Origin: JBGPBY01 sp041481485
Lineage (GTDB): Bacteria; Acidobacteriota; Terriglobia; 20CM-2-55-15
Direction of reading: 5' to 3'
Length of the DNA stretch: 30,899 nucleotides
NCBI GenBank assembly: GCA_041481485.1
Contig: JBGPBY010000015.1
Location: forward strand, 1 to 30,899
The position numbers and the translations under genes were made by a program. The notes under the pieces are model-generated. The model saw only the letters and a list, made by a program, of their open reading frames with translations, was not told the origin of the DNA and ran no database searches. This document shows, in pieces, positions 8,213-17,017 of the stretch; the stretch's first letter is position 1; each line of letters starts with the position of its first letter.

Positions 8213-9679
8213 ATGAAAGAACGCAAGTCATTCCTGAACGCCGTCAAGTGGTCTTACACGGCAAGCTGGGGAGAACGGGGATTCTCCGCAATCTTTACGT
8301 TCCTGTTGGCCGGTGTCCTCGGTCCTCATGATTATGGGGCAGCGTCGATCGCGCTCATCTACATCGCATTCCTGCAGCTGTTTCTGGATCAGGGGCTGGT
8401 TGCCGCGCTGATTCAGAAACTGGATCTCGAACCCGAGCATCTGGATACCGTGTTCTGGTTGGACCAGATCATGAGTCTGATCCTGGTGGTCCTGAGCTTT
8501 CTGTTGAGCGGCTGGTGGGCAGCTCGAAATCATGCCCCGGAACTTCAGTCGGTCATTTCTGTTTTATCGCTGGACATCCCAATCGCTTCCCTTGCAATCG
8601 TTCAGAGCGCGTTGATCCGCCGCGAAATGAATTTCAAAGGTATCGCATATTACAGCAATGCTGCGACGCTGATCAGCGGGGTTGTCGGCGTGATTCTCGC
8701 CTTCACGGGATTTGGTGTGTGGGCTCTGGTCTGGCAGCAGCTTTCCCGGGATCTGGTGGGATGTGTTCTCGTGTGGCGAATCAATTCGTGGCGGCCGCGC
8801 TTCAGATTTTCAATAAAACACCTGAAACAACTCATGAATTTCTCCAGTCATAATTTTGCGGCGCAGCTTGCACTTTTTGCCGAATCCAAGGCCAGTTCCG
8901 TTGTGCTCGGATTGTTTTTTGGTCCGGTTGCTGTTGGATTTTATCGACTGGCGGATAGCCTGATGAGCAGCGTCTTGTCGATGACAACCGCATCGATACA
9001 ATCGGTTTCTCTTCCGGAATTCTCGAGATTCCAGAACTCAACACGCGAGTTACGCGACAGCGTTCTCACCTGTATCCGCCTCAGTTCAGCGGTGACTTTG
9101 CCGGCACTGGCCGGCCTTGCAGCGGTCAGTTCACCGCTGATGACATTCCTCGGGGCGAAATGGGTCCCCGCGACCGGCGTGCTCAAACTGTTATGCGCCG
9201 CTGGCGCAGCTCTGTTGTTCGCATTTTTCACAGGTCCGTTGATGCAGGCCCTTTCGCGAGCACGCGACTTGATGATTCTCAGCTGGTCCCGCGCCGCAAT
9301 AGGGACGTTGATACTGATTCTTGTGGCAATGTTCATTAAATCGTCATCCATATCGACACAACTCATGGGGATTGGTGCGGCGCGCTTCATAACCGGGGCG
9401 ATGATTGTCGATCCGATATGCCTTTATTTATTGATGCGTCTTTCAGGAACCTCCCTCAAAGACATCGGATCTGCAGTATTCCCCGGCATCCTGGCCGCAG
9501 TTGCAGTCCTCGCTGTCGTTGCAATTTTTGGAACGCTGAGTACCCTGATCGGAGCCAGGAATGTAACCGTATTGGCTGCGGAAGTTGTTGCAGGAGCGGT
9601 TGTGGGCGGTGCTGTTCTTATTACCACGGAAAAGCAGCTGAGAGCCCCGATAATGGCGTTGTTAAGAAGGAATGTCTAA
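8213..9679 (+). CDS. Wzx/WzxC-type polysaccharide flippase
   Basis: A 488-residue integral membrane protein with about 12-14 hydrophobic helices, of the MOP-superfamily polysaccharide transporter type (Polysacc_synt / WzxC-like). The N-terminal signature WGERGFSAIFTFLLAGVLGPHDYGAASIAL, given here only as a guide to residues 19-48, is typical: a helix ending in LGPxDYG. The segment DQGLVAALIQ follows. It presumably flips the completed lipid-linked oligosaccharide from the cytoplasmic to the periplasmic face. It sits directly behind the GT4 gene and ahead of the O-antigen ligase-family gene, a usual flippase/polymerase pair. The translation start is ATG, 1 nt beyond the preceding stop. Confidence 0.9.
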   Translation: MKERKSFLNAVKWSYTASWGERGFSAIFTFLLAGVLGPHDYGAASIALIYIAFLQLFLDQGLVAALIQKLDLEPEHLDTVFWLDQIMSLILVVLSFLLSGWWAARNHAPELQSVISVLSLDIPIASLAIVQSALIRREMNFKGIAYYSNAATLISGVVGVILAFTGFGVWALVWQQLSRDLVGCVLVWRINSWRPRFRFSIKHLKQLMNFSSHNFAAQLALFAESKASSVVLGLFFGPVAVGFYRLADSLMSSVLSMTTASIQSVSLPEFSRFQNSTRELRDSVLTCIRLSSAVTLPALAGLAAVSSPLMTFLGAKWVPATGVLKLLCAAGAALLFAFFTGPLMQALSRARDLMILSWSRAAIGTLILILVAMFIKSSSISTQLMGIGAARFITGAMIVDPICLYLLMRLSGTSLKDIGSAVFPGILAAVAVLAVVAIFGTLSTLIGARNVTVLAAEVVAGAVVGGAVLITTEKQLRAPIMALLRRNV

Positions 9680-9698
9680 ATGACTGCGGAGGGTTTCT

Positions 9699-11069
9699 TT
9701 GCATAATTCGATACAGTTCAGTGGCGGAGCTTCGGAATCCGTCATGCATCCTCTGGTGCTCGCTGCCCTGTTGATTGCAGGAATCTTGATTTTCCTCCTT
9801 CCTCCAAAGAAGGTATTAATTCCGATCTTGGTTGCTGTGTTTCTGATTCCATTGGGCCAGCAACTCTATATTGCCGGTGTTCACTTTCTGGCCATTCGCA
9901 TCATTATTCTCCTGGCTTTGATGCGCATTATCACAATTCCAACGGAGGAACGAAGTTCAAGGATGGCGGGTGGCTGGACAGCAATCGACACGGCATTTTT
10001 TTCCTATGTCCTCATACAAGCCGTGGCGATATTGATCACCTATCGGAGTTCAGACGCAATAATAAATCAAAGTGCCATGGTGCTGGACGTCCTTGGGGGT
10101 TACTTCGTATTTCGAGTCTTACTTCGGAGCCGAGATGAGGTGAATACGACAATTAAGACGTTGGCCTTCATCGCTGCAGTAGTTGCCACCGGAATGCTAA
10201 TTGAGCGGCACACACTATCGAATGTATTCGGTCTTCTGAAGGGCGTGGCTCAGGTTCCTGAGATTCGCGATGGCCGGGTCCGCTCTCAGGGTTCGTTTCA
10301 ACATGCATTGACTGCCGGAGCCTTTGCGACCACCTGCCTGCCGTTATTTGTTATGGTTTGGAAGAATCGAAGCTCAAGAATTATTGCTGCTCTGGGGCTC
10401 GTTGCAGCCACAGTCATGGCGCTTACAACTTCAACGAGTACTTCGTTACTGAGTCTTCTCGCGGGTTGTCTGGCAGTACTGGCATGGCCCCTGCGAAAGA
10501 AGATGCAGATGATCAGACGCGGACTGGTCCTTTCGCTTATTGGACTGGCTGTCGTGATGAAGGCTCCCGTGTGGTTTGTTATCGCGCACATCGACCTCAC
10601 GGGTTCATCTTCAAGCTACCAGCGAGCTCTTCTAGTGGACCAGTTTATTCGGAATTTTTGGAATTGGTGGCTAGTCGGAAGTGGCACCGCCGGGTGGGGA
10701 TGGGACATGTGGGATGTGCAAAACCAGTATGTCGCTGTAGGAACGGTCGGGGGGCTGGCAGCGCTTGTGGCATTTATTCTTGTGATTTCCCGGGCGTTTT
10801 CCCGCATTGGGATGGCAAGGAAATCCTCCACGTCCATCAGCGATGAGTGGGTTTACTGGTTATTGGGCGCGGCATTATTTGTTGATGTGGTGAGCTTTTT
10901 TGGTGTCAATTTTTTTGATCAGGTTCGTTTGCTCTGGTGTGCTCTCGTCGCAATGGTCGTGGTTCTTACGGTTCCGTCGCCCAGGGACCTGCCGCAACCA
11001 GTCAGAGAAAAAATTGTTCCAGGAAAACGTCGATTGGGTATGAAACGATCCGTCCCCGCATACAGGTAA
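9699..11069 (+). CDS. O-antigen ligase/Wzy-like polymerase
   Basis: A 456-residue multi-spanning membrane protein with the pattern of the O-antigen ligase (Wzy_C, PF04932) family. It has about ten or more hydrophobic helices and a large loop around residues 300-350 (SSSSYQRALLVDQFIRNFW, then GSGTAGWGWD). It would polymerise repeat units, or ligate the chain, on the periplasmic side. The start is TTG at 9699, well placed 5 nt after GGAGGG (9688-9693). An ATG at 9744 is the alternative. It immediately follows the flippase gene. Its TAA stop overlaps the ATG of the next GT2 by 1 nt. Polymerase and ligase cannot be separated by sequence reading alone. Confidence 0.85.
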   Translation: MHNSIQFSGGASESVMHPLVLAALLIAGILIFLLPPKKVLIPILVAVFLIPLGQQLYIAGVHFLAIRIIILLALMRIITIPTEERSSRMAGGWTAIDTAFFSYVLIQAVAILITYRSSDAIINQSAMVLDVLGGYFVFRVLLRSRDEVNTTIKTLAFIAAVVATGMLIERHTLSNVFGLLKGVAQVPEIRDGRVRSQGSFQHALTAGAFATTCLPLFVMVWKNRSSRIIAALGLVAATVMALTTSTSTSLLSLLAGCLAVLAWPLRKKMQMIRRGLVLSLIGLAVVMKAPVWFVIAHIDLTGSSSSYQRALLVDQFIRNFWNWWLVGSGTAGWGWDMWDVQNQYVAVGTVGGLAALVAFILVISRAFSRIGMARKSSTSISDEWVYWLLGAALFVDVVSFFGVNFFDQVRLLWCALVAMVVVLTVPSPRDLPQPVREKIVPGKRRLGMKRSVPAYR

Positions 11070-11947
11070 TGAGCATTCCAACCGCGCCCAGGTATGTTGT
11101 TGTCACTCCCGTTCGTGACGAAGAGGAATATCTTCACCTGACCGTGGACAGCATTCTTCAACAGAAGATCCGACCGGTAGAGTACGTGATTGTCAATGAT
11201 GGATCGAAGGACCGCACCGGTGAGATTATTGATACCTACGCGAAACAGTACTCCTGGATTCGCGCAGTCCATCGCAGCGACCGGGGATTTCGCAAGCCTG
11301 GAGGAGGAATCATAGAGGCGTTTTATGCGGGCTTCCACGTGCTCGAATTTCAAGACTGGGACTTCATGTGCAAGCTCGATGGAGACATTTCGTTCGCGCC
11401 AACCTATTTTGAGGAGATCTTTGAGCGTTTCCGGTCTAATCCAAAGCTCGGGATCGCCGGAGGAGGGCTCTTTCACATGGACGGAGCCGTCAAGATCACC
11501 GAAACGTGCCCGTTATTTCACGTGAGGGGTGGCGTTAAGGTATACCGCCGTCCATGTTGGGATGCGATTGGAGGACTGTTTGTCGGGCCGGGATCCGACG
11601 CCATCGATGAAGTTAAAGGGAATATGCTCGGCTGGAGTTCTCGCAGTTTCTTTGAATTGGAAATGCATCATCATCGCTTTACCGGTGCGACTTATGGCCA
11701 CTTCGGTGGTGCGGTAAAAGACGGCAGAGCCGATTATGTTTGTGGTTACCATCCGGTATTCATGGCTGCCAAGTGTGTGGCTCGGTTGACGCGCAAGCCA
11801 TACGTAGTCGGTTCTCTTGCCCAGTTTTATGGTTATGCCTCGTCTTACTGGAAAGGTGTTCAGCAGGTGGACGATCCCGCTTTGATTCGATACCTTCGTT
11901 CCCAGCAGATTGCGCGTCTGATGAACCGCCCCACGATTTGGAGATAG
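11069..11947 (+). CDS. GT2 family glycosyltransferase
   Basis: The frame is open from 10937, inside the polymerase gene. The real start is most likely ATG at 11069, which overlaps the preceding TAA by 1 nt and leads straight into the GT2 first strand (YVVVTPVRDEEEYL), giving 292 residues. Family motifs are NDGSKDRT (near 43-50), which binds the nucleotide, and KLDGD (near 102-106), the DxD-type metal site. The C-terminal part has GYHPVFMAAKCVARL and several aromatic residues, possibly a membrane-associated region. It is predicted to be a cytoplasmic inverting glycosyltransferase acting on the repeat unit. The donor is unknown. Confidence 0.88.
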   Translation: MSIPTAPRYVVVTPVRDEEEYLHLTVDSILQQKIRPVEYVIVNDGSKDRTGEIIDTYAKQYSWIRAVHRSDRGFRKPGGGIIEAFYAGFHVLEFQDWDFMCKLDGDISFAPTYFEEIFERFRSNPKLGIAGGGLFHMDGAVKITETCPLFHVRGGVKVYRRPCWDAIGGLFVGPGSDAIDEVKGNMLGWSSRSFFELEMHHHRFTGATYGHFGGAVKDGRADYVCGYHPVFMAAKCVARLTRKPYVVGSLAQFYGYASSYWKGVQQVDDPALIRYLRSQQIARLMNRPTIWR

Positions 11948-11959
11948 CCGGCGGTTTTC

Positions 11960-12994
11960 ATGCCGGTATACGAAGTCGATCCGCTGAATGATTCGAGATG
12001 GGCCACTTTCGTATCGCAGCATCCTCGTTCCTCTGTCTTTCATACTCCACAGTGGCTGGAAGTTCTGGCCCGGACGTATAAATACCAGGTACAAGTTCTT
12101 ACAAGTTCCCCCACCGGCGTTCCACTGAAAGACGGCATCGTATTATCGAAGGTCAGCAGTTGGCTGACAGGAACGCGCCTGGTCTCCCTGCCGTTTTCAG
12201 ATCACTGCGAGCCACTGGTCGGCGATCCAGCTCTTCTTCCGGAACTGCTTCTCGAAATTGAACGAAAGGCCACGGGACTCCGCTTTGTAGAGCTTCGGCC
12301 CAGATTTGAGCAGCCTGCTATCGAGTCCGTCTTTCACCCTCACTCCGAGTATTTCCTGCACAGTGTGGACCTCCGCGGCAGCCTGGACACGGTTTATTCC
12401 CGCCTGCACAAAGACGGAGTACAGCGCAAGATTCGCCGTGCTGACAACGAAAACGTCATTTTGAGTCAGGGCCGCTCTCCTGAGCTGTTGCATCAATTTT
12501 ATGGACTGCAACTGAAGACGCGGCGGCGCCATCAGATTCCTCCGCAGCCTTTTGTCTGGTTTCAAAACCTGCTGAACTGTTTTGACGACCGTCTCTCCAT
12601 CTACGTGGCAAATCTTAATAATCAGCCTATCGCAAGTATTTTGTCCCTGCGTCACAATGAGTCGATGGTCTACAAATACGGATGTTCTGACGAAAAATTT
12701 CACAACGTTGGCGCAATGCCGCGGCTCTTCTGGCAGCTATTTCAGGACGCGCATGCTCAGAAACTGAAGGAAGTGGATCTGGGACGCTCTGAACCAGACA
12801 ATACGGGACTCATCCGATTCAAGGACCATTTGGGAGCCACGAAGACGCCAATTCGATATTGGCGTTCCTCGCCGGCACACTCCCGCCGAACAAACGGTTC
12901 TCATGCCAGGGCGTTGACTAAAAACATTGTCTCGCGCCTGCCGAATCCAATTTTTCAGTTGGCAGGGAGGTTGTTCTACCGTCATGCAGGATAG
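11960..12994 (+). CDS. FemAB-like GNAT acyltransferase
   Basis: A 344-residue protein of the FemAB/BioF2-like acetyltransferase type (PF13480-like tandem GNAT fold). The opening FVSQHPRSSVFHTPQWLEVL is characteristic of the group. The second half carries VYKYGCSDEKFHNVGAMPRLFW, followed by LKEVDLGRSEPDNTGLIRFKDHLGA, which is typical of the acyl-donor domain. Relatives named FemAB family XrtA/PEP-CTERM-associated proteins occur in EPS loci with AsnB-like amidotransferases and deacetylases, as here. It is expected to acylate, or attach an aminoacyl group to, an amino sugar of the polymer. It starts 12 nt after the GT2 stop. Donor and acceptor are unknown. Confidence 0.85.
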   Translation: MPVYEVDPLNDSRWATFVSQHPRSSVFHTPQWLEVLARTYKYQVQVLTSSPTGVPLKDGIVLSKVSSWLTGTRLVSLPFSDHCEPLVGDPALLPELLLEIERKATGLRFVELRPRFEQPAIESVFHPHSEYFLHSVDLRGSLDTVYSRLHKDGVQRKIRRADNENVILSQGRSPELLHQFYGLQLKTRRRHQIPPQPFVWFQNLLNCFDDRLSIYVANLNNQPIASILSLRHNESMVYKYGCSDEKFHNVGAMPRLFWQLFQDAHAQKLKEVDLGRSEPDNTGLIRFKDHLGATKTPIRYWRSSPAHSRRTNGSHARALTKNIVSRLPNPIFQLAGRLFYRHAG

Positions 12995-13026
12995 TTTTGA
13001 TTGGGTTATGGAAGGAGAGAAACTGA

Positions 13027-14901
13027 ATGTGCGGGATTTGCGGTAAGGTTTCCCTCAATCCACAAGGGACCGTCAGCGAGTCGACCTTGCGGGCCATGGC
13101 CGATACGATTCGTCATCGTGGTCCGGATGACGAGGGATTCTATACATCGAGCCAGGTCGGTTTTGGGTTTCGGCGGCTCTCCATCATTGACGTCGGGGGC
13201 GGCCACCAGCCGATTTCCAACGAAGATGGAACTGTCTGGATCGTGTTCAACGGCGAGATTTACAACTATAAGGAACTCAGGCAAGGGCTAATTGCGCGTG
13301 GCCATATATTTAAGACACACACCGATACCGAGGTGATCGTCCATCTATACGAGGAACTCGGCGAAGGTTGCGTCAAAGAGCTGCGCGGAATGTTTGGATT
13401 TGCCATCTGGGATGAGCGACAGAAATCTTTGCTGCTTGCCAGAGACCGCATTGGGATAAAGCCTCTCTACTACCATCTCGGAAAGTCCGCGCTTGTTTTC
13501 GGTTCGGAAATCAAATCGATTCTTGCCGATCCGGATGTTCACGCGGAGGTCCGTCCGGAAATGATCGACCGGTTTTTCACGTTTTACTATGTTCCGGGAG
13601 AAGACACGTTATTTAAAGACGTCCAGAAGCTGGCTCCGGGGTCCTATCTGACCATCCGCAACAATCGGGTGGAGGTCAAGCAGTACTGGGATCTGAGCTT
13701 TCATCCTGTTGAGCGAAGCATGCGTGCTGCGGAAGAGGAGTTGACGCAGCTGATGGAAGAGTGCGTCGGGATGCACATGATGAGCGACGTTCCGGTCGGA
13801 TTTTTACTCAGCGGCGGAGTCGACTCCACTTCCATGCTGGGCCTTGCTGTCGGTAAATCAAATCATGCGCTGAAATCCTTTACTCTCGGGTTTTCAGCTC
13901 CGGGAATTACGGATGAGCGGCCATATGCACGGCTTGCCGCCAATACCTATGGATCCGAACATCACGAAACGACGATTTCATTCGACGAGTTCCGTGATTT
14001 CATGCCCCACTATGTGTGGCATATGGAAGAACCTGTCTGCGAGCCGCCTGCTGTTGCGCTTTACTATGTGACGCGCCTCGCGCGCCAGTATGTGAAGGTT
14101 CTGATTTCAGGAGAGGGAGGCGACGAAGCCTTTGGCGGATATCCGAATTATCGGAGCATGATTTGGATGGAGCGCATCAAGAGTGCTCTCGGACCGCTGA
14201 CTCCGCTATTTTCCCAATCCGTTTCTCTTTTGAATCGCAGCCTCATTCATTCAGAAAGAGTCGACCGTTACGTCCCGATGCTTGGCAGCCGTTTTCCATC
14301 TTACTACTATGGGAAGACATCGAGTCCATTCAGTTACTTCAATAACCGGTTTTCCGAAATCTATTCAAAAGATCTCGTTTCCGTAATCGACAAAGAATAT
14401 TCCGCCAGCCCCGCGACGCGCTATCACGCCAATGGCACGCGCGACAAAGTAAACAAGATGTTGTATGTCGACACGAAAACCTGGCTGGCTGATGATCTGC
14501 TGTTGAAGGCAGACAAGATGACGATGGCAAATTCCGTGGAGCTGAGAGTCCCGCTTCTCGATCACAAGTTGATGGAATTCGCCGCATCGCTGCCGGGAAA
14601 TTTCAAAGTCCGGGGGTTTACAACGAAGTACCTCGCAAAAAAGGTGCTGGAGAAGCGTGTTCCACAGGAGATCCTGAATCGAAAGAAGGTTGGTTTTCCG
14701 GTGCCCTATTCCAACTGGATGAGATCCGAGCTCCGAAGCTGGGTTACCGACATTCTTCTGGATTCCAAAACAATCGGTCGGGGCTACTTTCAAAAAAGCG
14801 CTGTCGAAAACATCCTGGATGAGAATTTGAAGACTGGGCGATTGGCGAAGGAAGTGTTTTCGCTTGTCACTTTGGAGCTATGGCATCGCGCTTTTGTCTG
14901 A
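13027..14901 (+). CDS. asnB: Glutamine-hydrolysing asparagine synthase-like amidotransferase
   Basis: A 624-residue, full-length class II amidotransferase. After removal of Met1 the catalytic nucleophile is Cys2 (MCGICG). The N-terminal glutaminase domain includes RHRGPDDEG and FNGEIYNY. The C-terminal synthetase domain has the PP-loop SGGVDS at 262-267 and then SGEGGDEAFGGYPNY. A strong AAGGAG ribosome-binding site lies at 13012-13017. In EPS loci such proteins often do not make free asparagine but amidate a uronic acid or transfer nitrogen to a sugar. Its place behind a FemAB-like gene resembles the XrtA/PEP-CTERM amidotransferase arrangement. Housekeeping asparagine synthesis remains possible. 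Confidence 0.9.
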   Translation: MCGICGKVSLNPQGTVSESTLRAMADTIRHRGPDDEGFYTSSQVGFGFRRLSIIDVGGGHQPISNEDGTVWIVFNGEIYNYKELRQGLIARGHIFKTHTDTEVIVHLYEELGEGCVKELRGMFGFAIWDERQKSLLLARDRIGIKPLYYHLGKSALVFGSEIKSILADPDVHAEVRPEMIDRFFTFYYVPGEDTLFKDVQKLAPGSYLTIRNNRVEVKQYWDLSFHPVERSMRAAEEELTQLMEECVGMHMMSDVPVGFLLSGGVDSTSMLGLAVGKSNHALKSFTLGFSAPGITDERPYARLAANTYGSEHHETTISFDEFRDFMPHYVWHMEEPVCEPPAVALYYVTRLARQYVKVLISGEGGDEAFGGYPNYRSMIWMERIKSALGPLTPLFSQSVSLLNRSLIHSERVDRYVPMLGSRFPSYYYGKTSSPFSYFNNRFSEIYSKDLVSVIDKEYSASPATRYHANGTRDKVNKMLYVDTKTWLADDLLLKADKMTMANSVELRVPLLDHKLMEFAASLPGNFKVRGFTTKYLAKKVLEKRVPQEILNRKKVGFPVPYSNWMRSELRSWVTDILLDSKTIGRGYFQKSAVENILDENLKTGRLAKEVFSLVTLELWHRAFV

Positions 14902-14952
14902 TTTTGAAGTAGCGTCCCTTCTGGATTCGAACTGAAACCGCAAGTAGTTTCC

Positions 14953-15861
14953 ATGGGTAGATCCTATACATCTCAAAGCCAGAGCACAGCGGATCAACTG
15001 AGACAAATTGTCTCGCTGAAACGCTTTTATGGTCAGCAGGCGGAAAATGTCGCACGAGTCAATGTGAGCGAGATTCGCCACGCTGAGGCGTGCCTGGCAG
15101 AGTACAGCGGCATCGTATTGAAAGGTCTTAAAGTTCTGGAGATTGGTCCCGGGCAATTCCTGGGACAGCTTCCATATTTGGCGCTCAATAATGACGTCGT
15201 TGGCGTGGATTTTGATGTCGTGCCGCAGGGTTTTGACTTGCAACAGTATGCGCGAATGCTGGCGAAAAATGGCGCTGCGCGAACGGTCAAAACAATTGGG
15301 AGAAAAGTGTTGGGAGTTGACCGGAGATATCGAGCCCAACTAAAAAAGGAACTTGCGGTCAATCACCTTCCAAAGGTAACCGTTCGATCGGCGGACGTTT
15401 TGAATCTGCCTTTCGACTCAGATTCTTTCGATTTTGTGTATACCCGGGCCGTGTTCCAACATCTGCATGATCCTGGTGGCGCAATTCGGGAGATTTACAG
15501 AGTTCTTATTAATGGCGGGATTGCGTTCGTTTCACTCCAGCCTTACACGAGTCCCACTGCCTGTCTGGATCCGCGAGTTTTGTATGGCGGTATTGATAAT
15601 GAAATCGGGGTTTGGCCGCATTTGCGCCCCGGTTTGAAGGATCAGTTAAAGCCAAACGCCACATTGAACCGGTTGGGCCTTGCGGACTGGAAAGTCTTGT
15701 TCTCCAAACATTGCAATTCGCCGAAGTTCGTACTCACGAAAGTGGCGGATGACTACATTCCAGTTGCGATGAAATTGAAGAACTCCGGGCACCTGCAGGA
15801 ATATTCAATGGAAGAATTGACTACAGGAGCACTGGACGTGATGTTTCGGAAAGTTGCGTAG
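14953..15861 (+). CDS. Class I SAM-dependent methyltransferase
   Basis: A 302-residue methyltransferase. Motif I is VLEIGPGQFL (61-70), followed by GVDFD, the acidic residue that binds the SAM ribose. The later motif FDFVYTRAVFQHLHDPGGAIREIYRVL matches the Methyltransf_11 pattern; only its outline is given here. It is the last gene of the long plus-strand run, 51 nt after the AsnB stop and without a clear ribosome-binding site. It converges on the minus-strand gene that ends at 15880, leaving 18 nt between the stops. It probably methylates a sugar of the polymer or the end of the chain. The acceptor is unknown. Confidence 0.85.
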   Translation: MGRSYTSQSQSTADQLRQIVSLKRFYGQQAENVARVNVSEIRHAEACLAEYSGIVLKGLKVLEIGPGQFLGQLPYLALNNDVVGVDFDVVPQGFDLQQYARMLAKNGAARTVKTIGRKVLGVDRRYRAQLKKELAVNHLPKVTVRSADVLNLPFDSDSFDFVYTRAVFQHLHDPGGAIREIYRVLINGGIAFVSLQPYTSPTACLDPRVLYGGIDNEIGVWPHLRPGLKDQLKPNATLNRLGLADWKVLFSKHCNSPKFVLTKVADDYIPVAMKLKNSGHLQEYSMEELTTGALDVMFRKVA

Positions 15862-15879
15862 CTACTGAATACAACTCGG

Positions 15880-16950
15880 TCATTTCCGGATGATTTCAGG
15901 GCAGCCCACGCGATCACATGGGAAGGATTCCGAAGGCTTCTTGCCGCACATTCCGCAAAGGCCGGGCGGAACGAGATCATGACCAGTTTTCTTCTCGCCC
16001 TTGAGCAGCCGAACTGGAAACTGTCGAATGTGCCACGAGATGTTTTGAACCAGCGTTGGTGGTGTCCAGTCAACTGCGGAGGGATTCGTACTGAATTGCA
16101 GTTCCGGTGGCGTTTTGCCGTGTGCCGATCGGGGATTACCAAAATAATTGTTTGCAACATGATAAATCCACGACCAGGACGGCGTCCGTTTCGTTTCCGC
16201 ATGAACCGGTAAAACGTACCTCGACCAGAATTTATCTGGAGGATTTTCAAAACATAGGCCCATGGATGCGCGCTCGCAGAGTCCCCAATTCGGTCGCACC
16301 TCCATACTGCGGATAGGGTCAAATGATCGCGATGCGACGTATTCAAGTGCGAGAGTTTTATCGAGTATGAACATCGCCATGTGGGGGAAATCTGGATTTA
16401 CAAACGCAAAGTCTCCATTCCAGACCTTATCCCGTGCCTCAAAGTTTGAGACGCCCAGCTGATCGAGAAGGCGCAATTGATTCTTTTGACTATCGTATTC
16501 CACGCGTTGAAACGCCGGGATCAACCGTTGTGGATGAAGCACTTTCAAGTAGTGATCAAAGTAGAGCAGATTGTCCAGGGTCAAAAGCAGATCGTCTTCA
16601 AGATGAATAAAGTGGGTATATGATGAATCATCAGCCAGAAACTGGTCTGGGATAAGGTGTTTGTGGCACCACGGAAGATGCCACGGATCTTCAAGGTGCG
16701 GAAAGCTTTCGAATTTAAGGTTTCTTGTACCCGAGCCTCCCCATGGGGAACTATCCAGCAACGGACCACATAGCTTTCGAATCGTTTCCAGCGCGGCCGC
16801 ATCCTCGGAATTTGTTGTTACAACAATTTGAAGCTTTTCCAGCGGAAGACTGGAAAGGCCTCGGATGGTCTGAAAGAGAAACCCTAGCCGCTTGAAGCTG
16901 TAGTGAAATGTGATTTCGACAAGTAACCGGAATGGCAGACTCAGACTCAT
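15880..16950 (-). CDS. Putative novel GT-A glycosyltransferase with C-terminal Cys4 motif
   Basis: A 356-residue protein I cannot assign to a named family. It starts VEITFHYSFKRLGFLFQTI, then has a Rossmann-like strand (LQIVVTTNSED) and HLEDDLLL, where E118-D119-D120 resemble a DxD metal site. Later come WNGDFAFVNP and SWSWIYHVANNY. This order is reminiscent of GT-A glycosyltransferases. The last 25 residues contain C332, C335, C345 and C350 in a CxxC-x9-C-x4-C pattern that may bind zinc. No signal peptide or clear membrane segment is seen. It is the most downstream of three minus-strand genes and lies 67 nt after the FkbM gene. The glycosyltransferase assignment rests on motif order and context only. 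Confidence 0.7.
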   Translation of the reverse strand: MSLSLPFRLLVEITFHYSFKRLGFLFQTIRGLSSLPLEKLQIVVTTNSEDAAALETIRKLCGPLLDSSPWGGSGTRNLKFESFPHLEDPWHLPWCHKHLIPDQFLADDSSYTHFIHLEDDLLLTLDNLLYFDHYLKVLHPQRLIPAFQRVEYDSQKNQLRLLDQLGVSNFEARDKVWNGDFAFVNPDFPHMAMFILDKTLALEYVASRSFDPIRSMEVRPNWGLCERASMGLCFENPPDKFWSRYVLPVHAETKRTPSWSWIYHVANNYFGNPRSAHGKTPPELQFSTNPSAVDWTPPTLVQNISWHIRQFPVRLLKGEKKTGHDLVPPGLCGMCGKKPSESFPCDRVGCPEIIRK

Positions 16951-17017
16951 AAATAATCAAATTACGATGTGGGCATCGTCGGAACAGCAAAAATCTGAAT
17001 TGGCCAATATCAACGAA

